DNA of 64,000 nt, from positions 62,001 through 126,000 of the forward strand of contig NZ_FQXR01000006.1 of the NCBI RefSeq assembly GCF_900130025.1, written 5' to 3'. Numbering within the stretch: the first letter of the stretch is position 1; each line of letters begins with the position of its first letter. The notes under the pieces are model-generated. The model was not told the origin of the DNA. It saw only the letters and a list, made by a program, of their open reading frames with translations, and did no database searches. Source of the stretch: Sporanaerobacter acetigenes DSM 13106. Lineage in GTDB: Bacteria; Bacillota; Clostridia; Tissierellales; Sporanaerobacteraceae. Positions 1 to 8,416 of the stretch are shown piece after piece. Made by a program: the position numbers and the translations under genes.

Positions 1-440
1 AATTGGGGGATCCAAGGAATATTGCTAAAATGTACAAAGTTTCTTCAAAAATTGATGAAGCCGAAAGCAATCCTTCACCGAAAAATTTACTTAAAGCCAT
101 GTTTTCAGCTATGGCTCTGGGAATTTTTAATTTTATTATAGTTTTAGGACCTTTTATTGTCATAATAGCTTTGCTCATTGGACTGTATGGTATATCTGTA
201 GGATTAGTTGCAGGAGGTATAGGTGCAGTATTTGGAACAATTTTAATCCCACTGTCTTGTTATCCGTTCTCCTATTATGATGTAAATTTAGGTGTTCATC
301 CAGTCACATCTGTTTCACTGGGAATAGGATTAACTTGCTTGGGAGTATTGCTGTTTATGGCCAGCCTTTACTTAACTAAGCTACTATATAAAGGCACCGT
401 AAAGTATCTTAAGTGGAATATTGATACAATAAAAAAATAG
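1..440 (+). CDS. DUF1700-like membrane protein, 5' end outside the window
   Basis: The reading frame is open to the left edge, so the true start lies outside; the first readable codons encode LGDPRNIAK, which resembles the LG(S/D)P-x-x-IAK segment that follows the helical N-terminal part of DUF1700 proteins. After a short linker there are four hydrophobic stretches (about residues 33-60, 62-85, 100-125 counted from base 3), so this is an integral membrane protein. It ends 11 bases before the DUF4097 gene, whose ribosome site (aggagg) starts right after the stop. In other Firmicutes, DUF1700 and DUF4097 genes commonly sit behind a PadR regulator in an envelope-stress operon; the regulator would be upstream, outside this window. 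The exact biochemical role is unknown. Confidence 0.7.
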   Translation, partial: LGDPRNIAKMYKVSSKIDEAESNPSPKNLLKAMFSAMALGIFNFIIVLGPFIVIIALLIGLYGISVGLVAGGIGAVFGTILIPLSCYPFSYYDVNLGVHPVTSVSLGIGLTCLGVLLFMASLYLTKLLYKGTVKYLKWNIDTIKK

Positions 441-451
441 GAGGAGTTTTT

Positions 452-1591
452 ATGAACATTAAAAAATTTGTTGCCATTTTTGCAGGGGTAGCTCTTGTAG
501 CTTTTGGCATTGCTTTTCTATCATACAATTTGTCAGGGGGACATATAAGCTATGGCATTAATGGCAATAGAAAAAAATTCAAGGGAATGAATATCAAATC
601 TGATGGTTCTAAAGTTAAAATAGGATTAGATGGTATAAATATAGAAGATGAGGATGGAACTAAAGTACAAATAAATCCCGGTGGAATCTATGTAAATGAC
701 GGAGATGATGTGGTAGATATTTCACCAAATGGAATTATAGTCAATGAAGAAGAAGTAGACATTGATGAATATAATCATTCATCAGATACTAAAAATACAA
801 AAAAAGAAAATGTAAATGAAGAAAAAACTGAAGATATAGTAGGTATCAAAGATATAATTGTTGAGACTAATTTTGTAGATATAAACTTCATACCCGAAAG
901 TCGAGATGATATAAAAATAATATATAGTGGGACTATAAAGGCAAATTATATACCTAAATTAAAGACAAAAAAATCTGATGACACTCTTTATATATCTGCC
1001 AAGAAAGAAGATAACAATCTATCACAAAACGTGAGCTATTCAAATTTAAAATTAGATATTCATATTCCTGAAAACTATAAAGAAAATATGAAAATCGTCT
1101 CAACTTCTGGTGATGTGAATTTATCCAAAATGAATTTTAATGATTTGAATTTAGCTACTGTTTCAGGAGATATAAATTTAAATGATTTGAACCTTAAAGA
1201 TTTAGTAGTGAGTACAACTTCAGGGGATATTGATTCTTTAAATATTTCAGCCGATAAAAATATGTTCAATTCTACTTCTGGTGACATTGAAATTAAAAAT
1301 CTCATAGGAAGTGTACAAACAAATACTGTTTCAGGAGATATTGAAATTTCCTACAAGAATTTTAACGACAATATCATTGCTGCTACTGTTTCAGGAGATG
1401 TAAATATAACTCTGCCAAAAAAATCAGAATTCCAAATTAGTGCACAAACTACTTCAGGAGATTTGAAAAGTAATTTTCCTATAACTATTCAAGGAAAGCA
1501 TAAAAATAGTCTTGAAGGCACCGTTGGATCTTCCGAAAACAAAATAAATATTGGCACAGTTTCAGGAGATGTAAATATATATTCAAAGTAA
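452..1591 (+). CDS. DUF4097-family repeat protein, putative envelope protein
   Basis: A 379-residue protein with one N-terminal membrane segment (about residues 8-28) and a long outside part. Residues 205-379 contain eight SGD tripeptides in the context T(V/T)SGD(I/V), spaced about 17-30 residues, which is the hallmark of the DUF4097 right-handed beta-helix fold. An earlier part (about residues 45-105) has a second shorter repeat with G-I-x-(I/V) turns (DGINI, GGIYV, NGIIV). A charged, low-complexity linker (about 105-130) joins the two. It starts with ATG after an AGGAGG ribosome site and is cotranscribed with the DUF1700-like gene upstream. Function is not established; a surface or membrane-anchored sensor or adhesin-like role is inference. 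Confidence 0.8.
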   Translation: MNIKKFVAIFAGVALVAFGIAFLSYNLSGGHISYGINGNRKKFKGMNIKSDGSKVKIGLDGINIEDEDGTKVQINPGGIYVNDGDDVVDISPNGIIVNEEEVDIDEYNHSSDTKNTKKENVNEEKTEDIVGIKDIIVETNFVDINFIPESRDDIKIIYSGTIKANYIPKLKTKKSDDTLYISAKKEDNNLSQNVSYSNLKLDIHIPENYKENMKIVSTSGDVNLSKMNFNDLNLATVSGDINLNDLNLKDLVVSTTSGDIDSLNISADKNMFNSTSGDIEIKNLIGSVQTNTVSGDIEISYKNFNDNIIAATVSGDVNITLPKKSEFQISAQTTSGDLKSNFPITIQGKHKNSLEGTVGSSENKINIGTVSGDVNIYSK

Positions 1592-1603
1592 AAGAATATA
1601 GGC

Positions 1604-1626
1604 AGGGGCGACCAAAGGTCGCCCCT
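1604..1626. repeat. GC-rich hairpin (REP-like or terminator-like)
   Basis: A perfect 10-bp inverted repeat, aggggcgacc / ggtcgcccct, with an aaa loop (1604-1613 and 1617-1626). It is far more GC-rich than its surroundings and lacks a run of T after the stem. It separates the DUF4097 gene from the S41 pseudogene. I recall similar ggggcgacc palindromes as dispersed intergenic elements in Firmicutes; whether this one is dispersed cannot be judged from one window. Confidence 0.55.
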
Positions 1627-1632
1627 TACAAA

Positions 1633-1662
1633 AGGGGGTACTGATAATGAGAAGTAAAAATA
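1633..1662 (+). repeat. 30-bp direct repeat, copy 1 (start region of S41 gene)
   Basis: These 30 bases are identical to 3188-3217. The repeat covers the ribosome site (aggggg), the spacer, the ATG and the first codons (MRSKN) of each S41 lipoprotein gene. It marks the boundary of a tandem gene duplication or of a gene-conversion tract. Confidence 0.9.
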
Positions 1663-3212
1663 TAGTTCTAATAATTGCTATATCAATTATTTCATTATTG
1701 TTAACTTCATGTATTCCTACAAATACTTTTAATACTAAAGAAACCATACCACTAGAAATAGTTCAAATAATAAAAAATAACAGAAATATATCAAAAAATA
1801 ATGCTAGTGAAAAAATGAAAGAATTTAAAACTAAGTTATATAAATATGAAAATTTTGATGATGAACTGGCACCAGAAAATATTGCAATGAAAAAGGATGA
1901 AATAGTAAGCACTATCTCACTTAGCGAAGCAATAGAAGATGTTGAATATATGTTCAATGTATTAAAATACGCCTATCCTGGATATGAATACTTTGGTGGA
2001 GATAAAACATTTTTGTCTGCCAAAGATAAAATATTAAATAATTTAAGTAGTTTTAATGAAGAAATAACCTTAGATACACTATTTAATACAATAACTACAA
2101 ATATGGATTTTATACAAGATGGGCATTTTTATATATACACCGACAAGAATTCTTATGATCCATGCAAAGAATATTATTATTTAAATAATGAAGATATGCA
2201 AATAAATAAAGATGGAAATAGATTTTATACGATCAATGGAAATGAAAAATATTATATTGATTCTATTAATGGAGATAAAAATATAGATGATTATATAAAA
2301 CCTGCCCTTTCTTAAGATGGTAGTATTGTCTATAACTTAGGCATTACATACCCTGATAGATATAAAAGTGTAGATGTAATATTTAAATCAAGTAAAAAAA
2401 CAATTACAAAAAACATACCCTTACTATACAAATTCCCCAAACAGCTAGATAATGTTGGGTATGAAAAGTATGAAATAGGTGGAACAAGTATCGTTAAAAA
2501 TAGAAGGATGCTTCCCATGTCCTATGACGATAAAATTCATGATGAACTTGATGATTTTGTAGAAAGTGCCAAAGAATTAAAAAATGAAGAAATATTCATT
2601 CTTGATATTAGAAACAATTTAGGGGGTATTTCCAACTATCCTATGGGTTGGTACGAAAACTTTACAGGTAAAGAACCATCTTCTGAAAAGTTTTTTGCTA
2701 AATTAAATACTAAAACTATATATAATCTTTTTTTAGATATCGAAAATAAAAGTGATATTCCAAATCATGAACTATCAGATGAAGTTAAGTCTAAACTAAG
2801 CGGCAAAGAAAAAGAACTTGTTAATGGGGCTTGGTATACTGGTTATTATACTGAAAATAGGTTTGACAATGAACCTTTGGTTATAGTACTTATAAATAAT
2901 AATGTGGCATCAGCTGGAGAAGAATTTGTAAGCTATTTAAGAACTTTAAATAATGTGCTTTTTATAGGAACAAACACTAGTGGAGCAGTACTAATTGGAA
3001 GTAACACTAGTTGGTATCTACCCAATTCTAATATTGCTATTAATTCAGGTACCAATATCAACCTTCCCCCCACTATGGAAAATATGGATGGTAAAGGTTT
3101 TTACCCCGATTTATGGGTTAATTCCGAAGATATTGTTGATAGAGTTATTAATTTTATAAATAAATATGATTTAAGTAATATTAATATAGGGGGTACTGAT
3201 AATGAGAAGTAA
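1647..3212 (+). pseudogene. S41-family lipoprotein peptidase interrupted by an in-frame TAA
   Basis: The frame starting at 1647 (MRSKN, signal peptide, lipobox LLTSC with Cys22) stops at TAA 2313-2315, but the same frame continues without any further stop to 3212. Translation straight after the TAA gives DGSIVYNLGITYPD, so protein similarity continues directly across the stop and only one codon is affected. The full frame would be 522 codons including the internal stop. The second half carries the S41 core: ILDIRNNLGG, then NNNVASAGEEF with the likely nucleophile serine, then GTNTSGA. A separate product could start at ATG 2508 but would lack a signal peptide. The 3' end overlaps the next gene by 11 bases. 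A sequencing error, suppression or a recent nonsense mutation are the alternatives. Confidence 0.8.
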
Positions 3213-3217
3213 AAATA
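3188..3217 (+). repeat. 30-bp direct repeat, copy 2 (start region of S41 gene)
   Basis: Identical to 1633-1662. It includes the ribosome site and the first codons of the intact S41 gene and lies inside the last codons of the broken copy, so the two genes are directly abutted. Confidence 0.9.
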
Positions 3218-4443
3218 GAAAAAAGTTGTTATTCTATGTTTTGACATTTATATTGGTTTCAACAACCCTTGCTGGTTGTTCTTCTAATAAAGATAGTGTA
3301 GCTACAATTAATAGAGAACTAACTGTGGAAGAAAAAGTTGAAGATTTTGAGTATATGTACAAAACATTAGAAGAAAATTATCCTTTTTTTAAAGTCAACG
3401 AAAGAGTAAATAGAATAAATTGGTTAGCAAATAAAGATGAATACAAAAAAAGAATCAAAGAAACAAGGAATGACGAAGAATTTGCTAATGAATTAAATAT
3501 GATATTATGTGAATTAAACAATGATCATACTCATTTATTATCAAAAGATGCTTTTGATTCTTATTATAAACTTTATGCTTACAAAGCTGATAAATATAAT
3601 AAACCTTGGGGTAAGGTATTAGATAATAAAAAAGTTAAAGCTAGATATAATTTTACTGAAAAGAATTTAGAAGAACTAAAAAATGAAAATTATTTACAGA
3701 ATAGTAAACCTGCATTTAAATCTGATATTATCATTCCCAATGATGTAGCTTATATAAAAGTTAAGCAAATGGATGGGTTTCGAATAGAAGAAGATGGAGT
3801 TGAAATAAGAAAGTTTCTTGAAAGCATAAAAGATTATCCTAAGCTAATTGTAGATATTAGAGGAAATGGTGGAGGTTCTGATTATTACTGGGTAAAAAAC
3901 ATAGTCCAACCTCTTATAAATAAACCTCTTTCAGTAGACTACTACTTATTTGCAAAAGGCGGTGAGGACAGCCAAAAATTCTACAAAGCTAGAAAAATGA
4001 ATTTAAAAGATATAAGTACTCTAGATGAAAATTTAATACACAAGTTTCCTGAAGAAATAAGTACTGATTTTAAATATTATAAATTATCAACCGATAAAAT
4101 AAAACCTAAAAATCCTGTAGGTTTTAAAGGAAAAATCTATTTGTTAGTGAACTCTGGAGTATACTCTTCTTCTGAAAGTTTTGCTTCCTTTGCAAAGGGA
4201 AGTGGATTTGCCACATTGGTAGGAGGAAGAACTGGTGGAGACGGTATAGGAATAGACCCTTTACTGTTTTCATTGCCTAATAGTGGGCTAGTAGTACGAT
4301 ATAGTAGTCTATTATGTTTGAATCCGGACTATACCATAAATGAAGAAGTTCAGACAACTCCCGATATTGAACTTTCCCCATTCTCCCCAGTTGACCACAA
4401 ATATGATAAATGTATTCAATATGTAATAAATGATGAAATATAA
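3202..4443 (+). CDS. S41-family peptidase, predicted lipoprotein
   Basis: A 413-residue protein with a lipoprotein signal (LAGC, Cys26), so it is probably attached to the outer face of the membrane. Residues about 45-110 form the family's helical N-terminal segment (EDFEYMYKTLEENYP, then LNNDHTHL), followed by the S41 core: VDIRGNGGGSDYYW, then NSGVYSSSESFASFAKG with the likely catalytic serine, then LVGGRTGGDG. The canonical GK-x-S lysine of C-terminal processing proteases is not obvious, so activity and specificity are uncertain. It overlaps the broken paralogue by 11 bases and shares its start region exactly, so it is probably the surviving functional copy. It ends at a strong shared terminator. 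Confidence 0.8.
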   Translation: MRSKNRKKLLFYVLTFILVSTTLAGCSSNKDSVATINRELTVEEKVEDFEYMYKTLEENYPFFKVNERVNRINWLANKDEYKKRIKETRNDEEFANELNMILCELNNDHTHLLSKDAFDSYYKLYAYKADKYNKPWGKVLDNKKVKARYNFTEKNLEELKNENYLQNSKPAFKSDIIIPNDVAYIKVKQMDGFRIEEDGVEIRKFLESIKDYPKLIVDIRGNGGGSDYYWVKNIVQPLINKPLSVDYYLFAKGGEDSQKFYKARKMNLKDISTLDENLIHKFPEEISTDFKYYKLSTDKIKPKNPVGFKGKIYLLVNSGVYSSSESFASFAKGSGFATLVGGRTGGDGIGIDPLLFSLPNSGLVVRYSSLLCLNPDYTINEEVQTTPDIELSPFSPVDHKYDKCIQYVINDEI

Positions 4444-4452
4444 CGAAAACAA

Positions 4453-4489
4453 AAAATTAAGACACAGAAAAAACCTGTGTCTTAATTTT
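4453..4489. terminator. Bidirectional terminator between S41 gene and nudC
   Basis: A perfect 15-bp stem aaaattaagacacag / ctgtgtcttaatttt (4453-4467 and 4475-4489) with a 7-base loop. A-rich on one side and T-rich on the other, it can end transcription of both convergent genes. Confidence 0.9.
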
Positions 4490-5320
4490 CTAATGAGTTT
4501 CTATAAACCATTTTATAAGTTCTGAGCCTATACTTTTAGATTCTCTGTACATTCCTGGAATTTCATCTTTGCTAAACCAATCAGCATGTACTATTTCTTT
4601 GCCATCTTCAACTATTTGTCCTCCTGAATATTCAGCAGTAAATCCTACCATCATAGAATTTGGAAAAGGCCAAGGCTGACTTCCAAAGTATTTTATATTG
4701 TCTATTTGGATTCCCACTTCTTCAAATACTTCTCTTTTTACACATTGTTCAAAAGTTTCTCCAAGTTCCACAAATCCAGCTATAACACTATACATTCCAT
4801 GAGAAAAATTTTTATTGTGAGCTAGTAATAGCTTCTCTCCTTTAGTGACGGCCACAATTATAGCAGGAGATGTTCTAGGCCAAGTAGTATATCCGCATTT
4901 AGGACAAATAAGGGCTCTTTCAGATAAACTTTCCTTTCTTTTCATAGGAAAGCCACATACCCCACAGTGTTTATGACTTTTTTCCCAATTTAACAACAAA
5001 TAGCTTTTAGAAGCTGCTAAAAATAGATTTTCATCAAGTATCAACATAAGTGATTTCAAATCCATAAATTGACTATCATCTATTGAAGAATCTATTTTTT
5101 TAATTCCTGCTGAAAAACAGTTTTCTCCATTTAATGTTCCCATATATTGAACATTTTCAATTTTAATATTCATATTTACAATATCTTGATATCTAATTAT
5201 ATCAAGATATTTCTTGTCTTTTTTAATCATCATCTTGTTTTGGTCAAATAAAAAATACATATCATTTTCATTTGTAATTTCTGGTTGTATTGATGGTTCA
5301 AAAGAAATATAATTTTTCAT
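4490..5320 (-). CDS. nudC: NAD(+)/NADH diphosphatase NudC (Nudix hydrolase)
   Basis: Hydrolyses NADH/NAD to NMN(H) and AMP; family members also remove NAD caps from RNA. The 276-residue protein has all family marks: a zinc ribbon (Cys119, Cys122, Cys139, Cys142), a Nudix box from about residue 182 (GFVELGETFEQC, then REVFEEVG) and the NudC-specific SQPWPFP motif at 214-220. Length is slightly above the usual 255-260 because of the N-terminal domain. A clear AAGGAGG ribosome site precedes the ATG. It follows thymidine kinase by 27 bases, so both are probably one nucleotide-metabolism transcript. Confidence 0.93.
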   Translation of the reverse strand: MKNYISFEPSIQPEITNENDMYFLFDQNKMMIKKDKKYLDIIRYQDIVNMNIKIENVQYMGTLNGENCFSAGIKKIDSSIDDSQFMDLKSLMLILDENLFLAASKSYLLLNWEKSHKHCGVCGFPMKRKESLSERALICPKCGYTTWPRTSPAIIVAVTKGEKLLLAHNKNFSHGMYSVIAGFVELGETFEQCVKREVFEEVGIQIDNIKYFGSQPWPFPNSMMVGFTAEYSGGQIVEDGKEIVHADWFSKDEIPGMYRESKSIGSELIKWFIETH

Positions 5321-5347
5321 AAAAATCCTCCTTGAATAAAATCAAAT

Positions 5348-5926
5348 TTATATATTTTTCTTTTTGTCTTCCTCTAAAAAACATTTTCTGCACAATGGCT
5401 CATATTCATTAGAAGCACCTATCTTTATCCTTTCCTCATCTTTTGTCTTTCTATGGCTCACCCAAGCATCTGAACCACATTTCGCACATACAGCATGATG
5501 CTTATATAAATAGTCTGATATGGGCATAAGTTCTTTTATGATTTCAAAAGGTTTCCCTGTATAATCCATATCAAGTCCAGCTACCACTACAGTACATCCA
5601 TTTGTCAAAAATTGATTTATACCTTTAACTATTTCTCTGGTTTCTCCTCCTAAAAATTGTATTTCATCTATAGCTATAACATCAGGTTCTATTTCACCGC
5701 AATATTCCTCTATTTCACCCATGTTTTTTACTAAAATTGCATCTATATAGGTCAAATCATGAGTCACTATTTCATTCTTGGCATATCTACTGTCTACTAT
5801 AGGCTTAAATGCAAGGGTCTTATATCCCGCAATTTTAAATCTCTTTATATCTTTCTCCAAACTTGAAGTTTTTCCCGAAAACATAGAGCCTGTATGTATT
5901 ATTAGTCTTCCTTTGTACTGATGCAA
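5348..5926 (-). CDS. tdk: Thymidine kinase (class II)
   Basis: Phosphorylates thymidine with ATP in the salvage pathway. Visible motifs: P-loop TGSMFSGKTS near the N-terminus, the DEIQF Walker B box, the lid/substrate segment ending in KHHAVCAKCG, and a structural zinc site made of two CxxC pairs (CAKC and CRKC). I choose TTG at 5926 (MHQYKGRL) because an AGGGGG ribosome site lies 6-7 bases before it; the frame can also be read from a GTG at 5956, but that would add ten residues over the ribosome site itself. First gene of the tdk-nudC pair. Confidence 0.92.
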   Translation of the reverse strand: MHQYKGRLIIHTGSMFSGKTSSLEKDIKRFKIAGYKTLAFKPIVDSRYAKNEIVTHDLTYIDAILVKNMGEIEEYCGEIEPDVIAIDEIQFLGGETREIVKGINQFLTNGCTVVVAGLDMDYTGKPFEIIKELMPISDYLYKHHAVCAKCGSDAWVSHRKTKDEERIKIGASNEYEPLCRKCFLEEDKKKNI

Positions 5927-6052
5927 AACACTTCCCCCTTCATTTATATCTTTCACAAATGATATTATAGCATATTTGAATCTATATTCACATAAAGTCC
6001 TTTCGTTGAATATGATAAATTAACTCATGTTTTATCTAGAGGAGGAAGACTT

Positions 6053-6832
6053 ATGGAGGAAAATAAAATTGTTGAAATTAAAAATATAAGTATGACCTAT
6101 CATACTCTCGAAGGTGAAACCGAAGCTATTAAAAATATAGTTCTAGATGTATATAGAGGCGAAATAGTGTCTCTTGTAGGACCTAGTGGATGTGGAAAAT
6201 CTACACTTCTTTCTATAATAGCAGGACTTATTGAGCCTACAAAAGGAAAAGTCCTTATCAATGGGAAAATAGTCAATGGACCATCTAGCGAAACAGGATA
6301 TATGTTTCAAAGAGATCATCTATTTGAATGGAGAAATATTCTTCAAAATGTTCTTATTGGTCTTGAAATTCAAGGAAAAGTAAATGAAGAAAGTTTGCAG
6401 TATGCAGAAAAACTTCTTGATACTTATGGCTTAGGAGATTTTAAATACAATTTCCCAAGACAACTTTCTGGAGGCATGAGGCAAAGAGTAGCTCTCATAA
6501 GAACCCTTGTCATAAAACCGGACTTATTGCTATTAGACGAGCCTTTTTCTGCTTTAGACTATCAGACTAGACTTGCAATAGCTGATGAAGTTGGAATTAT
6601 ACTGAAAAATGAAAAGAAAACAGCAATCATGGTCACTCATGATATAGCTGAAGCCATAAGTATGTCTGATAGAGTTGTAGTTATGTCAAAAAGGCCTGCT
6701 ACTATAAAAGATATAATCCCTATTAAACTTAGTTGCCCAAATGGAATTAGAACTCCTATGAAATGTAGGGAAGCACCCGAGTTTAGACACTATTTTAATA
6801 AGATATGGAAGGAGCTAGATGTCCATGTATGA
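6053..6832 (+). CDS. ABC transporter ATP-binding protein, NitT/TauT type
   Basis: ATPase subunit of an importer of the nitrate/sulfonate/taurine/pyrimidine-precursor class. The 259 residues contain Walker A GPSGCGKST (about 43-51), a Q-loop (FQRDHLFEW), signature LSGGMRQR, Walker B LLLLDEPFSALD and the switch histidine in VTHD. A strong GAGGAGG ribosome site precedes the ATG. The stop overlaps the permease start by 14 bases, so translation is coupled. The substrate cannot be told: no substrate-binding protein is next to the pair. Confidence 0.9.
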   Translation: MEENKIVEIKNISMTYHTLEGETEAIKNIVLDVYRGEIVSLVGPSGCGKSTLLSIIAGLIEPTKGKVLINGKIVNGPSSETGYMFQRDHLFEWRNILQNVLIGLEIQGKVNEESLQYAEKLLDTYGLGDFKYNFPRQLSGGMRQRVALIRTLVIKPDLLLLDEPFSALDYQTRLAIADEVGIILKNEKKTAIMVTHDIAEAISMSDRVVVMSKRPATIKDIIPIKLSCPNGIRTPMKCREAPEFRHYFNKIWKELDVHV

Positions 6833-7628
6833 TAAAGTTTCTAAAGAGCATGAAGAGTATTTGAAAAAAATAAAAAAGAGGAAAAGAGCTATACTCATCA
6901 CCCAAATACTCATTTTAGTCATATGGTTAGCCCAATGGGAAATAACAGCGAGGCTTGGATGGATAGATACATTTTTGACTAGTCATCCATCAGGAATATG
7001 GAATCTATTTATCAACTACACTAAAAATGGCGGCTTATTTTATCATGTAGGTATATCAGTCCTTGAAACTATAATTGGTTTCTTGGTAGGAACAATTTTA
7101 GGAGTATTGATAGCTATACTTCTCTGGTGGTCAGACTTTTTGGCAAAAGTGCTGGATCCGTATTTAGTAGTTTTAAATAGTCTACCTAAAACAGCTCTTG
7201 CCCCTATAATCATACTATGGGTAGGAGCAGGATATAGTGGAATCATCGTGACAGCTATTACAGTATCCATAGTCATCACCATAATGAATGTCTACAATGG
7301 TTTCATAAGTGTAGATGAAGATAAAATAAAATTACTTCAAACCTTTGGTGCCACAAAATTTCAAGTACTAAAAAAAGTAGTATTACCTTCAAGTATACCT
7401 ACTATCATCAGCACTTTAAAAGTAAATATTGGCCTTTCCTGGGTAGGTGTCATTGTAGGAGAGTTCCTTGTATCTAAAGCAGGTATTGGGTACTTGATTG
7501 TATATGGAGGCCAAGTATTTAAGCTAGATTTAGTCATGATGAGCGTATTTATATTAGCTATAATATCTGCACTAATGTATCAACTAATAGCATTCTTTGA
7601 AAACAAATTTACGAAGTGGCAGCAATAA
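6819..7628 (+). CDS. ABC transporter permease, NitT/TauT type
   Basis: A 269-residue inner-membrane permease with about six hydrophobic segments and the BPD_transp_1 coupling (EAA-type) region around KLLQTFGATKFQVLKKVVLP. The LNSLPKTALAPIIILW stretch is typical of SsuC/TauC/ThiX-like permeases. It overlaps the ATPase gene by 14 bases; ATG 6825 inside the frame is an alternative start. The stop codon lies inside the shared terminator at 7622-7656. The partner binding protein must be encoded elsewhere or be absent. Confidence 0.88.
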   Translation: MSMYDKVSKEHEEYLKKIKKRKRAILITQILILVIWLAQWEITARLGWIDTFLTSHPSGIWNLFINYTKNGGLFYHVGISVLETIIGFLVGTILGVLIAILLWWSDFLAKVLDPYLVVLNSLPKTALAPIIILWVGAGYSGIIVTAITVSIVITIMNVYNGFISVDEDKIKLLQTFGATKFQVLKKVVLPSSIPTIISTLKVNIGLSWVGVIVGEFLVSKAGIGYLIVYGGQVFKLDLVMMSVFILAIISALMYQLIAFFENKFTKWQQ

Positions 7629-7656
7629 AACGAGACTTTTAGTCTCGTTTTATTGC
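7622..7656. terminator. Bidirectional terminator holding both stop codons
   Basis: A perfect 16-bp stem gcaataaaacgagact / agtctcgttttattgc (7622-7637 and 7641-7656) with a ttt loop. The stop codon of the permease (7626-7628) and that of methionine aminopeptidase (7650-7652 on the other strand) are both within the stem. Confidence 0.92.
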
Positions 7657-8396
7657 TTAGTTATAATTATAGGACCATCTTTAGTTATGGCTAATGTATG
7701 TTCATATTGAGCTGACAATTTCCCATCTAATGTTCTGGCTGTCCATTGATTTTCATCAATTTTACAACGGTATGTGCCTACATTAACCATTGGTTCAATA
7801 GTCAAAACCATTCCTTCCATAAGTCTAAGTCCCCTTCCAGGGCGACCAAAATGAGGAACTTGAGGGTCTTCATGCATGTTTCTCCCAATACCATGCCCAA
7901 CAAAGTCTCTCACAACAGAAAAACCTTCACCTTCTACATACTCCTGTATAGCATGAGAAATATCTCCTATCCTATTGCCTATAACTGCTTTTTCTATTCC
8001 TATATACAATGCATTTTTAGTTACTTTCAAAAGTTTCTCTGCTTCAAGTGAAATATCTCCAACCGCATAGGACCATGCAGAGTCTGCAAGCCATCCATCT
8101 AAATTCACAACCATATCTATAGTCACAATATCTCCATTCTTCAACGGCTTCTTGTTTGGAAAACCATGACATATTTCATTGTTTACAGAAGCACAGGTAG
8201 CAAATGGATATCCTTCATAACCCTTTTGCTCTGGTGTTGAACCATGCTTTTTCATATATTCTTCTGCAAACTCATCTATCTCTAGTGTGGAAATACCTGG
8301 TTTGATTATTTTAGCAATTTCCTTATGACAATTTGCAAGTATTTCTCCTGCTTTTTGCATCTTTTCAATTTCTTCCATAGTCTTTATTATTACCAT
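7650..8396 (-). CDS. map: Methionine aminopeptidase, type I
   Basis: Removes the initiator methionine from nascent proteins in the cytoplasm. The 248 residues contain the pita-bread metallopeptidase motifs: ICHGFP with the substrate-contact histidine, the metal-ligand aspartates in VTIDMVV and LADSAWS, the histidine in FVGHGIGRNMHE, and the glutamates in LTIEPMV and YEHTLAI. Length is normal for bacterial type I enzymes without an N-terminal extension. It stands alone, not beside infA/secY, so it may be a second copy. GGGAG lies 9 bases before the ATG. Confidence 0.93.
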   Translation of the reverse strand: MVIIKTMEEIEKMQKAGEILANCHKEIAKIIKPGISTLEIDEFAEEYMKKHGSTPEQKGYEGYPFATCASVNNEICHGFPNKKPLKNGDIVTIDMVVNLDGWLADSAWSYAVGDISLEAEKLLKVTKNALYIGIEKAVIGNRIGDISHAIQEYVEGEGFSVVRDFVGHGIGRNMHEDPQVPHFGRPGRGLRLMEGMVLTIEPMVNVGTYRCKIDENQWTARTLDGKLSAQYEHTLAITKDGPIIITKQ

Positions 8397-8416
8397 ATTT
8401 TCATACTCCCTTCAAA

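Noticed and set aside
1075-1305. Minus-strand frame opposite the DUF4097 repeats
   Set aside because: It exists only because the SGD repeats are periodic; no ribosome site and the other strand is clearly coding.
1604-1626. Short CRISPR-like appearance of the GC-rich palindrome
   Set aside because: Only one copy is seen, with no spacers and no cas genes in the window.
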